A DNA stretch of 64,000 bases from DATLED01 sp046597375 (GTDB lineage: Bacteria > Actinomycetota > Acidimicrobiia > Acidimicrobiales > CADCTF01): the NCBI GenBank assembly GCA_046597375.1, contig JBKJKM010000174.1, positions 16,809 through 80,808 on the forward strand. The letters are read 5' to 3'. Position 1 is the stretch's first letter. Every line of letters begins with the position of its first letter. The translations under genes were made by a program, and so were the position numbers. This document shows positions 32,744 to 41,845 of this stretch, piece after piece. Below the pieces are notes generated by a model that searched no databases, was not told the origin of the DNA, and saw only the letters and a list, made by a program, of their open reading frames with translations.

Positions 32744-32914
32744 ATGGGTGACCGGCGAGCCAACGACGACCGCGACGATCTCGTCTCCACCGACGAGGTG
32801 CTCTCGGAGAGCGTGGAGCGCGTGCGCTCGTCCCGAGAGCTGATCAACCAGATCGACGAGCAGCTGGCCCGCGGTCAAGAACTGCTCGGGGGAGATCAGC
32901 CCAGGTTGAAGTAG
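32744..32914 (+). CDS. Small charged helical protein
   Basis: 56 residues from the ATG at 32744, mostly one amphipathic helix (STDEVLSESVERVRSSRELINQIDEQLARGQELL). A TTG at 32720 overlapping the ATPase stop (TTGA) would add eight residues and is an alternative. It is probably co-transcribed with the iron importer. Its last 19 bp overlap the 3' end of the convergent surface protein gene. No family recognised. Confidence 0.5.
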   Translation: MGDRRANDDRDDLVSTDEVLSESVERVRSSRELINQIDEQLARGQELLGGDQPRLK

Positions 32915-34833
32915 CGCGCCATCGATCCGCTGCCCGGGCAGGCGATGTTCGGGTCGTACTGGCCCGGAAGCAGCTGGACGAGGGCGACCGGCCCGCCGCC
33001 AAAACCACGGGTGACGCAGTACTCGGCAACGGCGGGAAGTCCGTTGGCGCCGGCCGTCCAGACGGGAAGTCCCGGCTGCTCGTCGCCCATCAGCTTCTGG
33101 AATTGGAAGGGTGTCGAGTAGATCCCCGGTTCGAGGCCAGCCTCGCGCACGGCATCGATGGCACCGCGCAGCACGATGGCGTTGAGGGGCTGGTTCCGAG
33201 TCCAGTAGTTGAGATGTTCGACGTCGAGCCACGCGAACGGCGCCTCGACACCCTGCGAGCGGGCGTAGTCGAGGGAATCGCGCACGCCGTTGAGTCCGAA
33301 GTTGTAGGCCACGCAGCCGAGGGCGTCGGGCCCGCAGGCGGGCTGGCGATCGCTGGTCGCCCCGCGGGCGAGCTCGTCCTCCGACCGGGGAAAGTTCACG
33401 TTGAGGTAGATGCCGGCGGCGCCGCGTTGGCGGGCCCATCTCCACTGGTCGGCCAGGCACCGGTTGTGGCGGAAAGCCCGCCCTCCGTTGACCCCGATGA
33501 TGGCGTAGGCCGAGGGAGCGCTCGGGTAGGGGCCGTCGCACTGCGGATACGAGATGTCCCACCCGAACTGCCTGTCGAGGCGCCGGGGAGCCCACGCGCC
33601 TCTTGCCTTCTCCCTGGCATGGTCCCTGGCGTCGTCCCTGACCCTCTCCTTCGCCGCCGCTCGGCTGGTGTCGCCGCCGGCGGCGGCGGCGGTGACGGTG
33701 GCCGACGCAGCCGAGACTTCCGGGGCGGGCTCGCCGGTGCTCGCAACCGTCGCCGGTGGCGACGCCAGCTCGGCGGTGGCGGGTTCGGCTGCGAGCGGTG
33801 GGGGCGTCTGACGACCGACGCCGGCGGCGATGGCGGTGAAAGGTCGCCCGGTGCGCTCGGAGGCGGGAGCGCCGAGGAACGGCGCAGCGCCGTAGGAATA
33901 GACGCCGCCGTCGCCGGAGAGCAGCCAGTAGCCCGATCCGTCCGGGAGGAGAGCCATGTCGACGATCGGCTTGGTGAGCCGCTCGTCGATGGCGGCTCCA
34001 TGAAACGGCGCGGAGCCGAAGGTGAAGATCCCGCCATCGGCGCCGACAAGGTAGTAGCCGCCGTCGTCGGCCGTCGGCACGAGGTCGATGATCCGACCGT
34101 TCACGGCGGTGTCGCCCAACGAACCGAGGAAACCCGCGTCGCCAAACGTGAACACGCCGCCGTCCGAGCTGACCAGCCAGTAACCGAGACCGGTGGCCGT
34201 CGGGGCCAGTGACACGACTCGAGACGGCATGCCGACTTCGGGCCCCGCGCCGAAGTAGCCAGCGTCACCGAAGGCGAAGACCCCGCCATCGGCCGCAACC
34301 AGCCAGTAGCCGAGTCCGGTCGGCGTGGCCGCAATGTCGACGACTCGCTCGGTGCTGTCGCCGGCGGCCGAACCGAGGAACTCGGCCGTCCCGAACGCGA
34401 AGACACCGCCGTCGGCACTGGACAGCCAGTAGCCCTCGCCGTCGGGCGTGTGAGCGAGACCGACCATCGGCGATCCCGTTTCGCCGGCGGCGCTCCCGGC
34501 GAATCCGAACCAGCCATGCGTGAATACGCCCCCATCGGCACTGGTGATTCGGTAGCCGGGCCCGGCTGTCGGAACAGCAGCCTGCATAGCGGCGCCGATC
34601 GGGGCGCCCACAGCCCTGCTCGGAACCTCGCCGTCCGGCGCCTGGGCTTCGCCCGCAACGGGTGCGGCCGGCGGGTCGAGCTCGGGGCCGCCCAACTGAT
34701 CGGCCGCCGCCACGAGCGTCCCCGTCAGCGCCGTGGCCAGAGCGGCCACCACAGCCGTCCGGCGCCACCACGAGGCCACCCGGCCATGGGCGTCCGGCAG
34801 GCCGGCAGGCGCGAGGAGCAAGGGACGTCTCAC
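32896..34833 (-). CDS. Secreted protein with six propeller-type repeats and GH25-like domain
   Basis: 645 residues. An N-terminal membrane/signal helix (about 25-45) precedes six repeats of about 42-46 residues (roughly 95-345), each centred on GYWLVAADGGVFAFG-type sequence followed by a GSAAG-type turn; these probably form a beta-propeller. A Pro/Ala-rich linker and a basic stretch lead to a C-terminal GH25-like TIM barrel (about 425-645) with FGWDISYPQCD, AWLDVEHLN and GIYSTPFQF. The DxE pair of GH25 lysozymes is visible in LDVE. Likely a cell-wall binding or remodelling protein. Confidence 0.75.
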   Translation of the reverse strand: MRRPLLLAPAGLPDAHGRVASWWRRTAVVAALATALTGTLVAAADQLGGPELDPPAAPVAGEAQAPDGEVPSRAVGAPIGAAMQAAVPTAGPGYRITSADGGVFTHGWFGFAGSAAGETGSPMVGLAHTPDGEGYWLSSADGGVFAFGTAEFLGSAAGDSTERVVDIAATPTGLGYWLVAADGGVFAFGDAGYFGAGPEVGMPSRVVSLAPTATGLGYWLVSSDGGVFTFGDAGFLGSLGDTAVNGRIIDLVPTADDGGYYLVGADGGIFTFGSAPFHGAAIDERLTKPIVDMALLPDGSGYWLLSGDGGVYSYGAAPFLGAPASERTGRPFTAIAAGVGRQTPPPLAAEPATAELASPPATVASTGEPAPEVSAASATVTAAAAGGDTSRAAAKERVRDDARDHAREKARGAWAPRRLDRQFGWDISYPQCDGPYPSAPSAYAIIGVNGGRAFRHNRCLADQWRWARQRGAAGIYLNVNFPRSEDELARGATSDRQPACGPDALGCVAYNFGLNGVRDSLDYARSQGVEAPFAWLDVEHLNYWTRNQPLNAIVLRGAIDAVREAGLEPGIYSTPFQFQKLMGDEQPGLPVWTAGANGLPAVAEYCVTRGFGGGPVALVQLLPGQYDPNIACPGSGSMARYFNLG

Positions 34834-34980
34834 AGGTCGACCGGCCTCCGACCGGGGCGCGCCTCACCCAGGGAGGCGGCGCCCTTCCTGGATCGGCACG
34901 TCTGCGCCTCCAATGGACTCGTTGACGCCGTTCATTTTTGAAGAACGACCTTCACCGGGGTTTCAAACTGGGAACTCCGG

Positions 34981-36891
34981 CTAACCCACTTCGGCCGCGG
35001 CAGCAGCAAACTGGGCGTTGTAGAGGTTCGCGTAGGCGCCGCCCAGCGCCAGAAGCTCGGTGTGGTGTCCCTGTTCGACGATCTGGCCGCCGTCCATCAC
35101 CAAGATCGTGTCGGCGTCGCGGATCGTGGAGAGCCGATGGGCAATCACGAAGCTCGTCCGTTGAGACCGAAGGGCCGCCATGGCCTTCTGAATCAGCACC
35201 TCAGTGCGGGTGTCGACCGAGCTGGTGGCCTCGTCGAGGATGAGAATCGTCGGGTCGGCCAGGAACGCACGGGCGATGGTGAGCAGCTGCTTCTCGCCGG
35301 CGCTGACCGAGGAGTCCTCGTCGTCGATGTGGGTGTCGTACCCATTGGGGAGCGAGTGCACGAACCGGTCGACGTACGTGGCGCGGGCAGCGGCCTGGAT
35401 CTGCTCCTCCGTCGCCTCCGGATTGCCGTAGGCGATGTTCTCTCTGATCGTGCCACCGAAGAGCCACGTGTCCTGGAGCACCATCCCGAAGTTCGAACGC
35501 AGCTCCGACCGCGCCATCGTGGACACGTCGGCCCCGTCGAGGGTGATGCGGCCGCCGTCGAGTTCGTAGAACCGCATCAACAAGTTGACGAGGGTCGTCT
35601 TCCCCGCGCCCGTCGGGCCGACGATGGCCACGGTCTGGCCCGGCTCGGCCACGAGCGAGAGATCGGTGATGAGCGGACGATCCGGGTCGTAGCTGAACGT
35701 GACCGACTCGAAGGCGACGCGGCCCCGCGGCGAAGGCACCGTTGCCTCGAGGACCTCGGGTGTCTGCTCCTCGGCGTCGAGGAGCTCGAAGACCCGCTCG
35801 GCCGATGCCACGCCCGATTGGAACGTGTTGACCATCGACGCCACCTGGGTGAGAGGTTGGCTGAATTGGCGTGAGTACTGGATGAACGCCTGCACCGACC
35901 CGAGGCTCATCGTGCCCGAGGCGACCCGCAGTCCGCCGATGACGGCGATCCCGACGAAATTCAGGTTGCCGATCAGCATCATCGCCGGCTGGATCACGCC
36001 GGAAATGAACTGCGCGCCGAAGCTGGCTCGGTACAGATCGTCGTTCATGGATCGGAAGCGTTCCTCGACCTCCCGCTGCCGGCCGAACGCCTTGACGATG
36101 GCATGGCCGGTGAACGACTCCTCCACCAACCCGTTGAGCTGGCCGGTGTGGCGCCACTGGGCGATGAAGCGTGGCTTCGATCGGCCGGTGATGAACCGCA
36201 TGGTGCCGAGTGAGAGCGGCACCGAGACGAGCGCCACGATGGCAAGCACTGGCGAGATGATGACCATCATCACGAGCGTGCCGACAAGCGTGAGGATGGA
36301 CGTCAGCAGCTGGCTCATCGTCTGCTGCAGGCTCATGGCGATGTTGTCGATGTCGTTGGTCACGCGGCTCAGGAGATCGCCTCGCGCGTGCTGGTCGACG
36401 TATCGGAGCGGGAGCCGGTTGAGCTTGTCCTCGACGTCGGCCCGCAGGCGGTACATGGTGCGCTGCACGATGCCGGCGAGGAGGTAGGACTGCAGGAACC
36501 CGAGCACGGCCGACGCCACGTAGAGGCCGAGCACGACGAGCAGGACCCGGTGGAGTGCGTCGAAGTCGATGCCGGCCCCGCCGTTGCGGCGACGAAGCAA
36601 CCCGGTGATGAGGATGTCGGTCGCGTCGCCGAGCAAGCGGGGACCGAGCACCGACAAGATCACGCCGACGAGAGCGAAGATCGCCACCACCCCGAGGCCG
36701 AGGCGGCCGCCCTCGAGGCGGCCGATCAGTCGGCGGGCAGAGGCGCCGAAGTCGCTCGACGCCTCGACCGGCATGCCGATGCCACCCCACCGGGGCTGTC
36801 CCGCCTGCGGCGTCGGCGCCTTCGTCTCTGCCTCGGCGTGTTGCGCTTCGCTCGGCGTCGCCGTGAGTTCAGGTTCTGTCTCGGTGCTCAT
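34981..36891 (-). CDS. ABC exporter half-transporter B (permease plus ATPase)
   Basis: 636 residues: a charged N-terminal extension of about 60, six membrane helices (about 65-375) and a nucleotide-binding domain. Walker A is GPTGAGKTT, Walker B ILILDEATSSVD with the catalytic Glu, and the signature is SVSAGEKQLL, deviating from LSGGQ. It overlaps the partner gene by 4 nt. Together they form an asymmetric heterodimeric exporter of the TM287/288 or BmrCD type, probably for drugs or lipids. Confidence 0.88.
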   Translation of the reverse strand: MSTETEPELTATPSEAQHAEAETKAPTPQAGQPRWGGIGMPVEASSDFGASARRLIGRLEGGRLGLGVVAIFALVGVILSVLGPRLLGDATDILITGLLRRRNGGAGIDFDALHRVLLVVLGLYVASAVLGFLQSYLLAGIVQRTMYRLRADVEDKLNRLPLRYVDQHARGDLLSRVTNDIDNIAMSLQQTMSQLLTSILTLVGTLVMMVIISPVLAIVALVSVPLSLGTMRFITGRSKPRFIAQWRHTGQLNGLVEESFTGHAIVKAFGRQREVEERFRSMNDDLYRASFGAQFISGVIQPAMMLIGNLNFVGIAVIGGLRVASGTMSLGSVQAFIQYSRQFSQPLTQVASMVNTFQSGVASAERVFELLDAEEQTPEVLEATVPSPRGRVAFESVTFSYDPDRPLITDLSLVAEPGQTVAIVGPTGAGKTTLVNLLMRFYELDGGRITLDGADVSTMARSELRSNFGMVLQDTWLFGGTIRENIAYGNPEATEEQIQAAARATYVDRFVHSLPNGYDTHIDDEDSSVSAGEKQLLTIARAFLADPTILILDEATSSVDTRTEVLIQKAMAALRSQRTSFVIAHRLSTIRDADTILVMDGGQIVEQGHHTELLALGGAYANLYNAQFAAAAAEVG

Positions 36892-38621
36892 GCTGCGTCC
36901 TCCTGCGTCGTCTGGGACTCGACGATCTCCACGTACGTGGGACAGGTCCTGAGCAACTCCTCGTGGCGACCGAGGCCGACGGGACGACCGTCCTCCAACA
37001 CCAGAATCTGGTCAGCGCCCGAGATCGTCGACACCCGCTGGCCGACCACGAGGACGGTCGCGTTCCGTGTGTAAGGGACGAGCGCCGCTCGTAGACGAGC
37101 ATCTGTGGCCAGGTCGAGGGCGGAGAACGAATCGTCGAAGAGGTAGATGTCCGGCTGGCGTACGAGCGCCCGAGCGATGGCCAGGCGCTGCCGCTGTCCG
37201 CCCGAGACGTTCGAGCCCCCTTGGTCGATCGATGCATCGAGGCCACCGGGCATGGCCGTGACGAAGTCGGCGGCCTGGGCGACCTGCAGCGCTTTCCAGA
37301 GTTCCTCGTCGGAGGCGTCGGGCTTGCCATAGCGGAGGTTGCTCGCCACCGTGCCCGAGAAGAGGTACGGCCTCTGAGGGACGAGGCCGATGCGGGTCCA
37401 TAGGAGGTGCGGGTCGAGCTCTCGCACGTCGACGCCACCGACCAAGACGGATCCGGCGGTGACGTCCACCAGGCGAGCGACCAGGTTGATGAGCGTCGTC
37501 TTGCCCGAGCCCGTGCTGCCGATGATCGCCGTCGTCTGCCCGGCCAGCGATCGGAGCGAGACGCCGCTGAGCACGGGCTCCTCGGCTCCTGGGTAGCCGA
37601 ACGTCACGTCCCGGAGTTCGAGCGTGCCGCGGGTGCGCAGCTCGGCGACGGCATTGGGCGCCGCCGTGACCGACGACGCCGTGTCGAGCACTTCCTGGAT
37701 CCGCTCGGCCGACACGGCCGCGCGCGGTGCCATGAAGGCGACCCAGCTGGCCATCATGACGGCGAAGAGAATCACGGTGAAGTAGGTGAGAAAGGCGACG
37801 AGCGAGCCGATCGTCATGTCGCCGGCGGCCACGCGATCGCCGCCGAACCAGATCACGGCACCACACGACACATTGATGATCAGCAGCACCGTCGGGAACA
37901 TGAACGACATCAGCCGGCCCGCCGTCAGGGAGGTGTCGGTGACCAGCTGATTGACCTCGCCGAAACGCTCGGCTTCGAGCGGCTCGCGCACGAACGCCCG
38001 CACGACCCGCATCCCGGCGATCTGCTCACGAAGGACACGGTTGATCCCGTCGACGCGTTCCTGCATGAGCCGGAACGTCGGCACCATGCGCGTCACGATG
38101 AGGCTCAGGCTCCCCGCCAGCAGCACGAGGGCGACGCCCAGCAGCCAGGTCAGACCGGCGTCCTGACGCAGCGCCATGATCACGCCGCCGACGATGGTGA
38201 TCGGCGCCGCCAGGAGCATGGTGCAGGACATGGCCACCAACAGCTGCACCTGCTGCACGTCGTTGGTGATCCGGGTGATGAGCGACGGTGCGCCGAACAC
38301 ATTGACCTCGCGCGCCGAGAAGTCCGTCACCTGATGGAAGAGGGCGTTGCGGACATCGCGCCCGAAGCCCATGGCCGCCCGCGAGCCGTAGTACACGGCA
38401 GCGATGTTGAAGGTGATCTGGATCACCGTGACGAGCAGCATGAAGCCGCCGGTGCGCCAGATGAAGTCGGTGTCGCCGGGAATGATGCCCCTGTCGATGA
38501 TGTCGGCGTTGAGGCTCGGGAGGTAGAGCGAGGCGACGGCCTGCACGCTTTGGAGCACGATGACGGCGATCAGCAAGTTGCGGTACTTGCCGAGGAACGT
38601 CCGGAGGAGGCGGATCAGCAC
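36888..38621 (-). CDS. ABC exporter half-transporter A (permease plus ATPase)
   Basis: 577 residues: six membrane helices then an ATPase domain with Walker A GSTGSGKTT and a canonical signature NVSGGQRQRL. Walker B reads IYLFDDSFSALD, with Asp in place of the catalytic Glu, so this subunit supplies the degenerate ATP site of the heterodimer. The GTG start overlaps the TetR stop by 7 nt. Expression is likely controlled by that TetR protein. Confidence 0.88.
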   Translation of the reverse strand: MLIRLLRTFLGKYRNLLIAVIVLQSVQAVASLYLPSLNADIIDRGIIPGDTDFIWRTGGFMLLVTVIQITFNIAAVYYGSRAAMGFGRDVRNALFHQVTDFSAREVNVFGAPSLITRITNDVQQVQLLVAMSCTMLLAAPITIVGGVIMALRQDAGLTWLLGVALVLLAGSLSLIVTRMVPTFRLMQERVDGINRVLREQIAGMRVVRAFVREPLEAERFGEVNQLVTDTSLTAGRLMSFMFPTVLLIINVSCGAVIWFGGDRVAAGDMTIGSLVAFLTYFTVILFAVMMASWVAFMAPRAAVSAERIQEVLDTASSVTAAPNAVAELRTRGTLELRDVTFGYPGAEEPVLSGVSLRSLAGQTTAIIGSTGSGKTTLINLVARLVDVTAGSVLVGGVDVRELDPHLLWTRIGLVPQRPYLFSGTVASNLRYGKPDASDEELWKALQVAQAADFVTAMPGGLDASIDQGGSNVSGGQRQRLAIARALVRQPDIYLFDDSFSALDLATDARLRAALVPYTRNATVLVVGQRVSTISGADQILVLEDGRPVGLGRHEELLRTCPTYVEIVESQTTQEDAA

Positions 38622-39217
38622 GAGTTCCCTCGCTTCGTTCGGGGTCGGCGGATGCCGTCGAGCAGGAGGCTCACGATCTCCGTCGGGGACAGGGGTTCAT
38701 CGGCGTAGAGCGCCGGATGGCTCACGGCCAGCGTCAGGGCCAGCAACTGCCGGGCGGCGATGGCCGGTTCGTGTCGAACGACGGCTTCGTGGCCTTCGAA
38801 GAGTTCGGCGAGGGCGACGAAGTCGGGCGGAGGAGTCCGCTTCCGATCCTTGACGGCTTCGGACTCGCCGACCGTGGTCACCAGCCGCCAGATGTCCTTG
38901 AGGCGGCGCTGCATGATCTCGACGGCATCGACGAGCTGGTCCTCGAATGCCTGGGTACGGTCGATGGCGGCCAGGGCCCGTTCCGTCGGCGCCGTGTCGA
39001 AGGCCAGGTCGACCGCCGCCCGCAGCACGGCTTCTTTGTCGGCAAAGACCCGGAAGATGGTGCCCTCGGCGATGCCAGCGGCCTCGGCGATCTGTCGGGT
39101 CGTGACCGCCGGACCGCGCTCGAGCAGCAACGGCAGCGTGGCGGCCACGATGGCCGCTCGTCGCTCGTCGGGCGGGAGGGCGGCCGCTCGCGTCGAGCGT
39201 TGGAGGATCGTCGACAT
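38615..39217 (-). CDS. TetR-family repressor of the ABC exporter operon
   Basis: 200 residues from the ATG at 39217. The HTH is ILPPLLLERGPAVTTRQIAEAAG-like, ending GTIFRVFADKEAV; the C-terminal half is the helical ligand domain. It heads the operon, overlaps the exporter gene by 7 nt and has a palindrome 16 bp upstream of its start, so it probably represses itself and the exporter until a substrate binds. An upstream in-frame start at 39247 would lie inside the operator. Confidence 0.85.
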   Translation of the reverse strand: MSTILQRSTRAAALPPDERRAAIVAATLPLLLERGPAVTTRQIAEAAGIAEGTIFRVFADKEAVLRAAVDLAFDTAPTERALAAIDRTQAFEDQLVDAVEIMQRRLKDIWRLVTTVGESEAVKDRKRTPPPDFVALAELFEGHEAVVRHEPAIAARQLLALTLAVSHPALYADEPLSPTEIVSLLLDGIRRPRTKRGNSC

Positions 39218-39232
39218 GCCCTTCAACCTACC

Positions 39233-39250
39233 TGAGTGAGTGCTCACTCA
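39233..39250. promoter_or_regulatory. TetR operator
   Basis: TGAGTGAGTGCTCACTCA: perfect 8-bp arms around a two-base centre, immediately upstream of the TetR gene start. Sequence and position are typical of an actinobacterial TetR autoregulatory operator. Confidence 0.7.
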
Positions 39251-39269
39251 TGCAGTCGTGCGGCACGGC

Positions 39270-39345
39270 ACGTTGGGGTTGCCGTTCCGGTCGTCAAACG
39301 GCACTGACGTTGCCCTTGAGGCCGCCGGAAGGGCAACACCAACGT
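39270..39345 (-). terminator. Imperfect hairpin after the DinB-like gene
   Basis: 21-nt arms (39270-39290 and 39325-39345) matching at 19 positions with a 34-nt loop, about 48 nt past the minus-strand stop at 39393. The loop contains a third partial copy of the arm (ACGTTGCCCTT), so alternative foldings exist. It probably separates the upstream operon from the TetR operon. Confidence 0.45.
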
Positions 39346-39392
39346 CGATGGAGAGGCTCGTCGGCGACTGTTCTTTGCCCGAGTCGGACTAC

Positions 39393-39845
39393 TCAGCGGG
39401 ACAGGTCGCTCCGTCGATGGTCGTCGAGGTGACGGACCACCTGATCGAAGTAGTCGGCGTGCATCGTGGCTTCCTCGTCGGTGACGGAGCCGAGGAAGAC
39501 ACGGAGATCGGCCGCTGCGGCGCGGAGACGTTCGAGGACGACGTCGGCCGATTGCTGGCGAGCCCAGAGCGCCTCCCGGGCGTTGTGGGTGTCGGCATCT
39601 GGCCAGTCGCCGTCTCTGGCGGCGTAGCCGCTCGGGAACGTGATGGCGAAGGCCGACGGGTCGCCGCGGAACGCCCCCGACACGAAGGCCGGCACGGTCT
39701 CGAGCCAGAAAGCAACGTGGGCGAGCATCTCCTTGGTCTGCCACCCTGCGAGGAGTTCGTCCTCCGACAACCCGCCGTCGAGTGCTTCCGCGAACCGTCG
39801 CCACGCCTCGTCGATCACCGCACGAAGGTCAGACGAGGTGGCCAC
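39393..39845 (-). CDS. DinB/maleylpyruvate isomerase-like four-helix protein
   Basis: 150 residues. WQTKEMLAHVAFWLETVPAFV carries the first-helix His typical of DinB-superfamily proteins and HADYFDQVVRHLDDHR supplies the C-terminal His residues of the metal site. Actinobacterial members are thiol-dependent transferases using mycothiol or bacillithiol. The substrate is unknown. It lies 2 nt downstream of the hypothetical gene at 39848. Confidence 0.65.
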   Translation of the reverse strand: MATSSDLRAVIDEAWRRFAEALDGGLSEDELLAGWQTKEMLAHVAFWLETVPAFVSGAFRGDPSAFAITFPSGYAARDGDWPDADTHNAREALWARQQSADVVLERLRAAAADLRVFLGSVTDEEATMHADYFDQVVRHLDDHRRSDLSR

Positions 39846-39847
39846 CG

Positions 39848-40303
39848 TCAGCGACCGCCGCGTCGACCGGTGGGCCGAGGGCGCTCTTCACGCTCGACCC
39901 CGAGCCGGTCGAGTTGATGAGTCACCACGGCGACGACGGCGTCGACCCGCGCATCGGGACGCTCGCCAACGCCATCCACCGCCCATTCGGCGAGATCGTC
40001 CGCCAGCGAGTCGAGTTCGAGCAACGCGCGGAGCACGCCGACCATCACGACGTCCTCATCGCTCGGATCGCTGTCGGCCATCACCATCTTCCAGATGTCC
40101 GGACCCTCGCGTTCGAACCGCTTCGCGTGGGGGTGGAGCGCCGACTCGATCCTCCGGACGAGCTCGATGACGGCGCTGGCTCGCTGCGGCTGCGGTTGGG
40201 CGTAGCGAGTCAACGCCGCCCGCAGACTCCATTGCTGCGCTCGGGGTCGCTCGGCCGCGTCGAGCAACTGGGCCAGTGCGATCGGTGCGACCTCGGCCAC
40301 CAT
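39848..40303 (-). CDS. Conserved-looking hypothetical helical protein
   Basis: 151 residues, soluble, mainly helical; no family recognised. An ERPRAQQWSLRAALTRYAQP segment and two acidic helices (DPSDEDVVMVGVLRALLELD) stand out, with an Arg/Pro-rich tail. It is in an operon with the DinB-like gene and divergent from the VOC gene, where a GGCGTC/GACGCC inverted repeat (40304-40324) abuts its start. Confidence 0.5.
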   Translation of the reverse strand: MVAEVAPIALAQLLDAAERPRAQQWSLRAALTRYAQPQPQRASAVIELVRRIESALHPHAKRFEREGPDIWKMVMADSDPSDEDVVMVGVLRALLELDSLADDLAEWAVDGVGERPDARVDAVVAVVTHQLDRLGVEREERPRPTGRRGGR

Positions 40304-40368
40304 GGCGTCTCAGCGTACGACGCCTCCGGGCCCTGGCCATGCTGGTATCGGCGGGGCAGACTCAGGGC

Positions 40369-40755
40369 GTGTCGATCCAGCTCAACCACACGATCATCCC
40401 GGCTCGCAACGGCGAGGTGTCGGCCAGGTGGTTCAGCGAGCTGTTCAGCATGCCGGAGCCGACGCCCTTCGGTCCCTTCTGGCAGGTGACCATGGCCAAC
40501 GACGTCGACCTCGACTTCGACTCCCGTGGCGACGACCAGGGCCCGTTCACGCTTCAGCACTACGCCTTCCTCGTCGGCGAGGAGGACTTCGACAGCATCT
40601 ACCGGCGCATCCGCGAGCGAGGCCACGACCACTGGGCCGACCCCGCCCGCACGAAGGCCGGCGCGATCAACGAGCACGATGGCGGACGGGGTGTCTACTT
40701 CCCGAGCAACGACGACCACCTGCTCGAGATCATCACCCGCCCCTACGGCGGCTGA
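40369..40755 (+). CDS. VOC-superfamily (glyoxalase/dioxygenase fold) protein
   Basis: 128 residues from the GTG at 40369. LNHTIIPARNGEVSARWFSELF provides the first metal His and HYAFLVGEEDFDSIYRRI plus HLLEIITRPYGG give the second His and the Glu of a VOC metal site. The reaction is unknown; family members include glyoxalases, ring-cleaving dioxygenases and antibiotic-binding proteins. An upstream ATG in frame adds an Arg-rich, unlikely N-terminus. Confidence 0.78.
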   Translation: MSIQLNHTIIPARNGEVSARWFSELFSMPEPTPFGPFWQVTMANDVDLDFDSRGDDQGPFTLQHYAFLVGEEDFDSIYRRIRERGHDHWADPARTKAGAINEHDGGRGVYFPSNDDHLLEIITRPYGG

Positions 40756-40770
40756 CGCGGTCGACGTCGA

Positions 40771-41700
40771 TCAGAGACACCGGCCGGCGACCTCGAGGAA
40801 CGCCAGGCCGCCCTCGCCGTCGAACTCGCGCAGGTTGGCCAGGCCGGTCGACACCCGCTCGATGAAGCCCCACTGCAACACCGGTTCAGGATCGATTCCG
40901 CAGGGCGCGGCGAGACTCTCCGCCCGTTCCCGTACGAGACGGACCGTATCCCCCGCCAGCAAAGGCTCGTTGTACTCCCGCATCGGAACACTCAAGTCGT
41001 GGGCCGGCTCGGAGCGCAGGCCCTCGGGGTCGACGAACTTGAAGGAGCCATCGCCGGCATCAACCGTGTTCCATCCGTGGGCATCACCGTGCACCAACAC
41101 CGCATGCTCCGGGTCGAAGGCGCCAGCTCGCGCGTCGCAGTACGACACGGCGTGGTCGATCACCGCTCTCGGGCAGGGCCGACCCAGCTCATCCCACGTC
41201 CGGGTGATGTACTCGACGAGCCAGGCCGCCTTGTCGGCCCCGGTCGGCAGGCCACAATCTGCGGGTGCCGGTCGCCAGAACGTACGCAGGGTCGCTCCAA
41301 TGGCGTCGAGAACCAGCGGGAGCGGCCGGCCGAGGTCGGCCAGGTTCGGCCCGAGGCGTTCGAGCAACATCGCGTACGCCGCATCATCGTGGGCCAGGAG
41401 CTCGACGCAACCAGAACCGTCCGCCAGGCGATGGACGGTCACGCTCCGGTGGAACGCCTCCTGGCCCTCGAGATCCAACGGCATGGCTACTTTGAGCACG
41501 CAGTCGCGACCGACGCCATCAGTGGCTGAGGCCACGAACGAAGCGGTGCCACCGTGCATCGTCGAGCCAAGTTCGAGGTCCCACTGCGCCATCAGGGTGA
41601 GAACGACCTCCGGGAGCTCGTCGAGCCACGTTCGTCCGGCGGCGCCGTTGGCCCGCGCTCGCTGCTGCACGCGCGCAGGAATGACGAGAGGTGACGGCAC
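40771..41700 (-). CDS. APH(6)/hydroxyurea phosphotransferase-like kinase
   Basis: 309 residues from the GTG at 41700. Protein-kinase-like fold with GGTASFV nucleotide loop, LKVAMP lysine, catalytic HGDAHGWN and metal-binding VDPEG. VIPARVQQRARANGAAGRTWLDELP at the N-terminus matches the aminoglycoside 6-phosphotransferase/hydroxyurea kinase family. Related chromosomal proteins may phosphorylate streptomycin or other small molecules; resistance cannot be concluded from sequence. It is divergent from the HIT gene. Confidence 0.82.
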   Translation of the reverse strand: MPSPLVIPARVQQRARANGAAGRTWLDELPEVVLTLMAQWDLELGSTMHGGTASFVASATDGVGRDCVLKVAMPLDLEGQEAFHRSVTVHRLADGSGCVELLAHDDAAYAMLLERLGPNLADLGRPLPLVLDAIGATLRTFWRPAPADCGLPTGADKAAWLVEYITRTWDELGRPCPRAVIDHAVSYCDARAGAFDPEHAVLVHGDAHGWNTVDAGDGSFKFVDPEGLRSEPAHDLSVPMREYNEPLLAGDTVRLVRERAESLAAPCGIDPEPVLQWGFIERVSTGLANLREFDGEGGLAFLEVAGRCL

Positions 41701-41845
41701 GATCGGCTCAGTTGGTTGCGGCAAGAGAAGGACCCGCCCGGAGATGGTCATCCGGACGGGATCGCCGCCACACCTTTTCCACCAAGCCCCGGAACACGAT
41801 CCTCCTCGTTCAGCCGGCGGCGACGATAGCGGGGAGACTGCGGGA

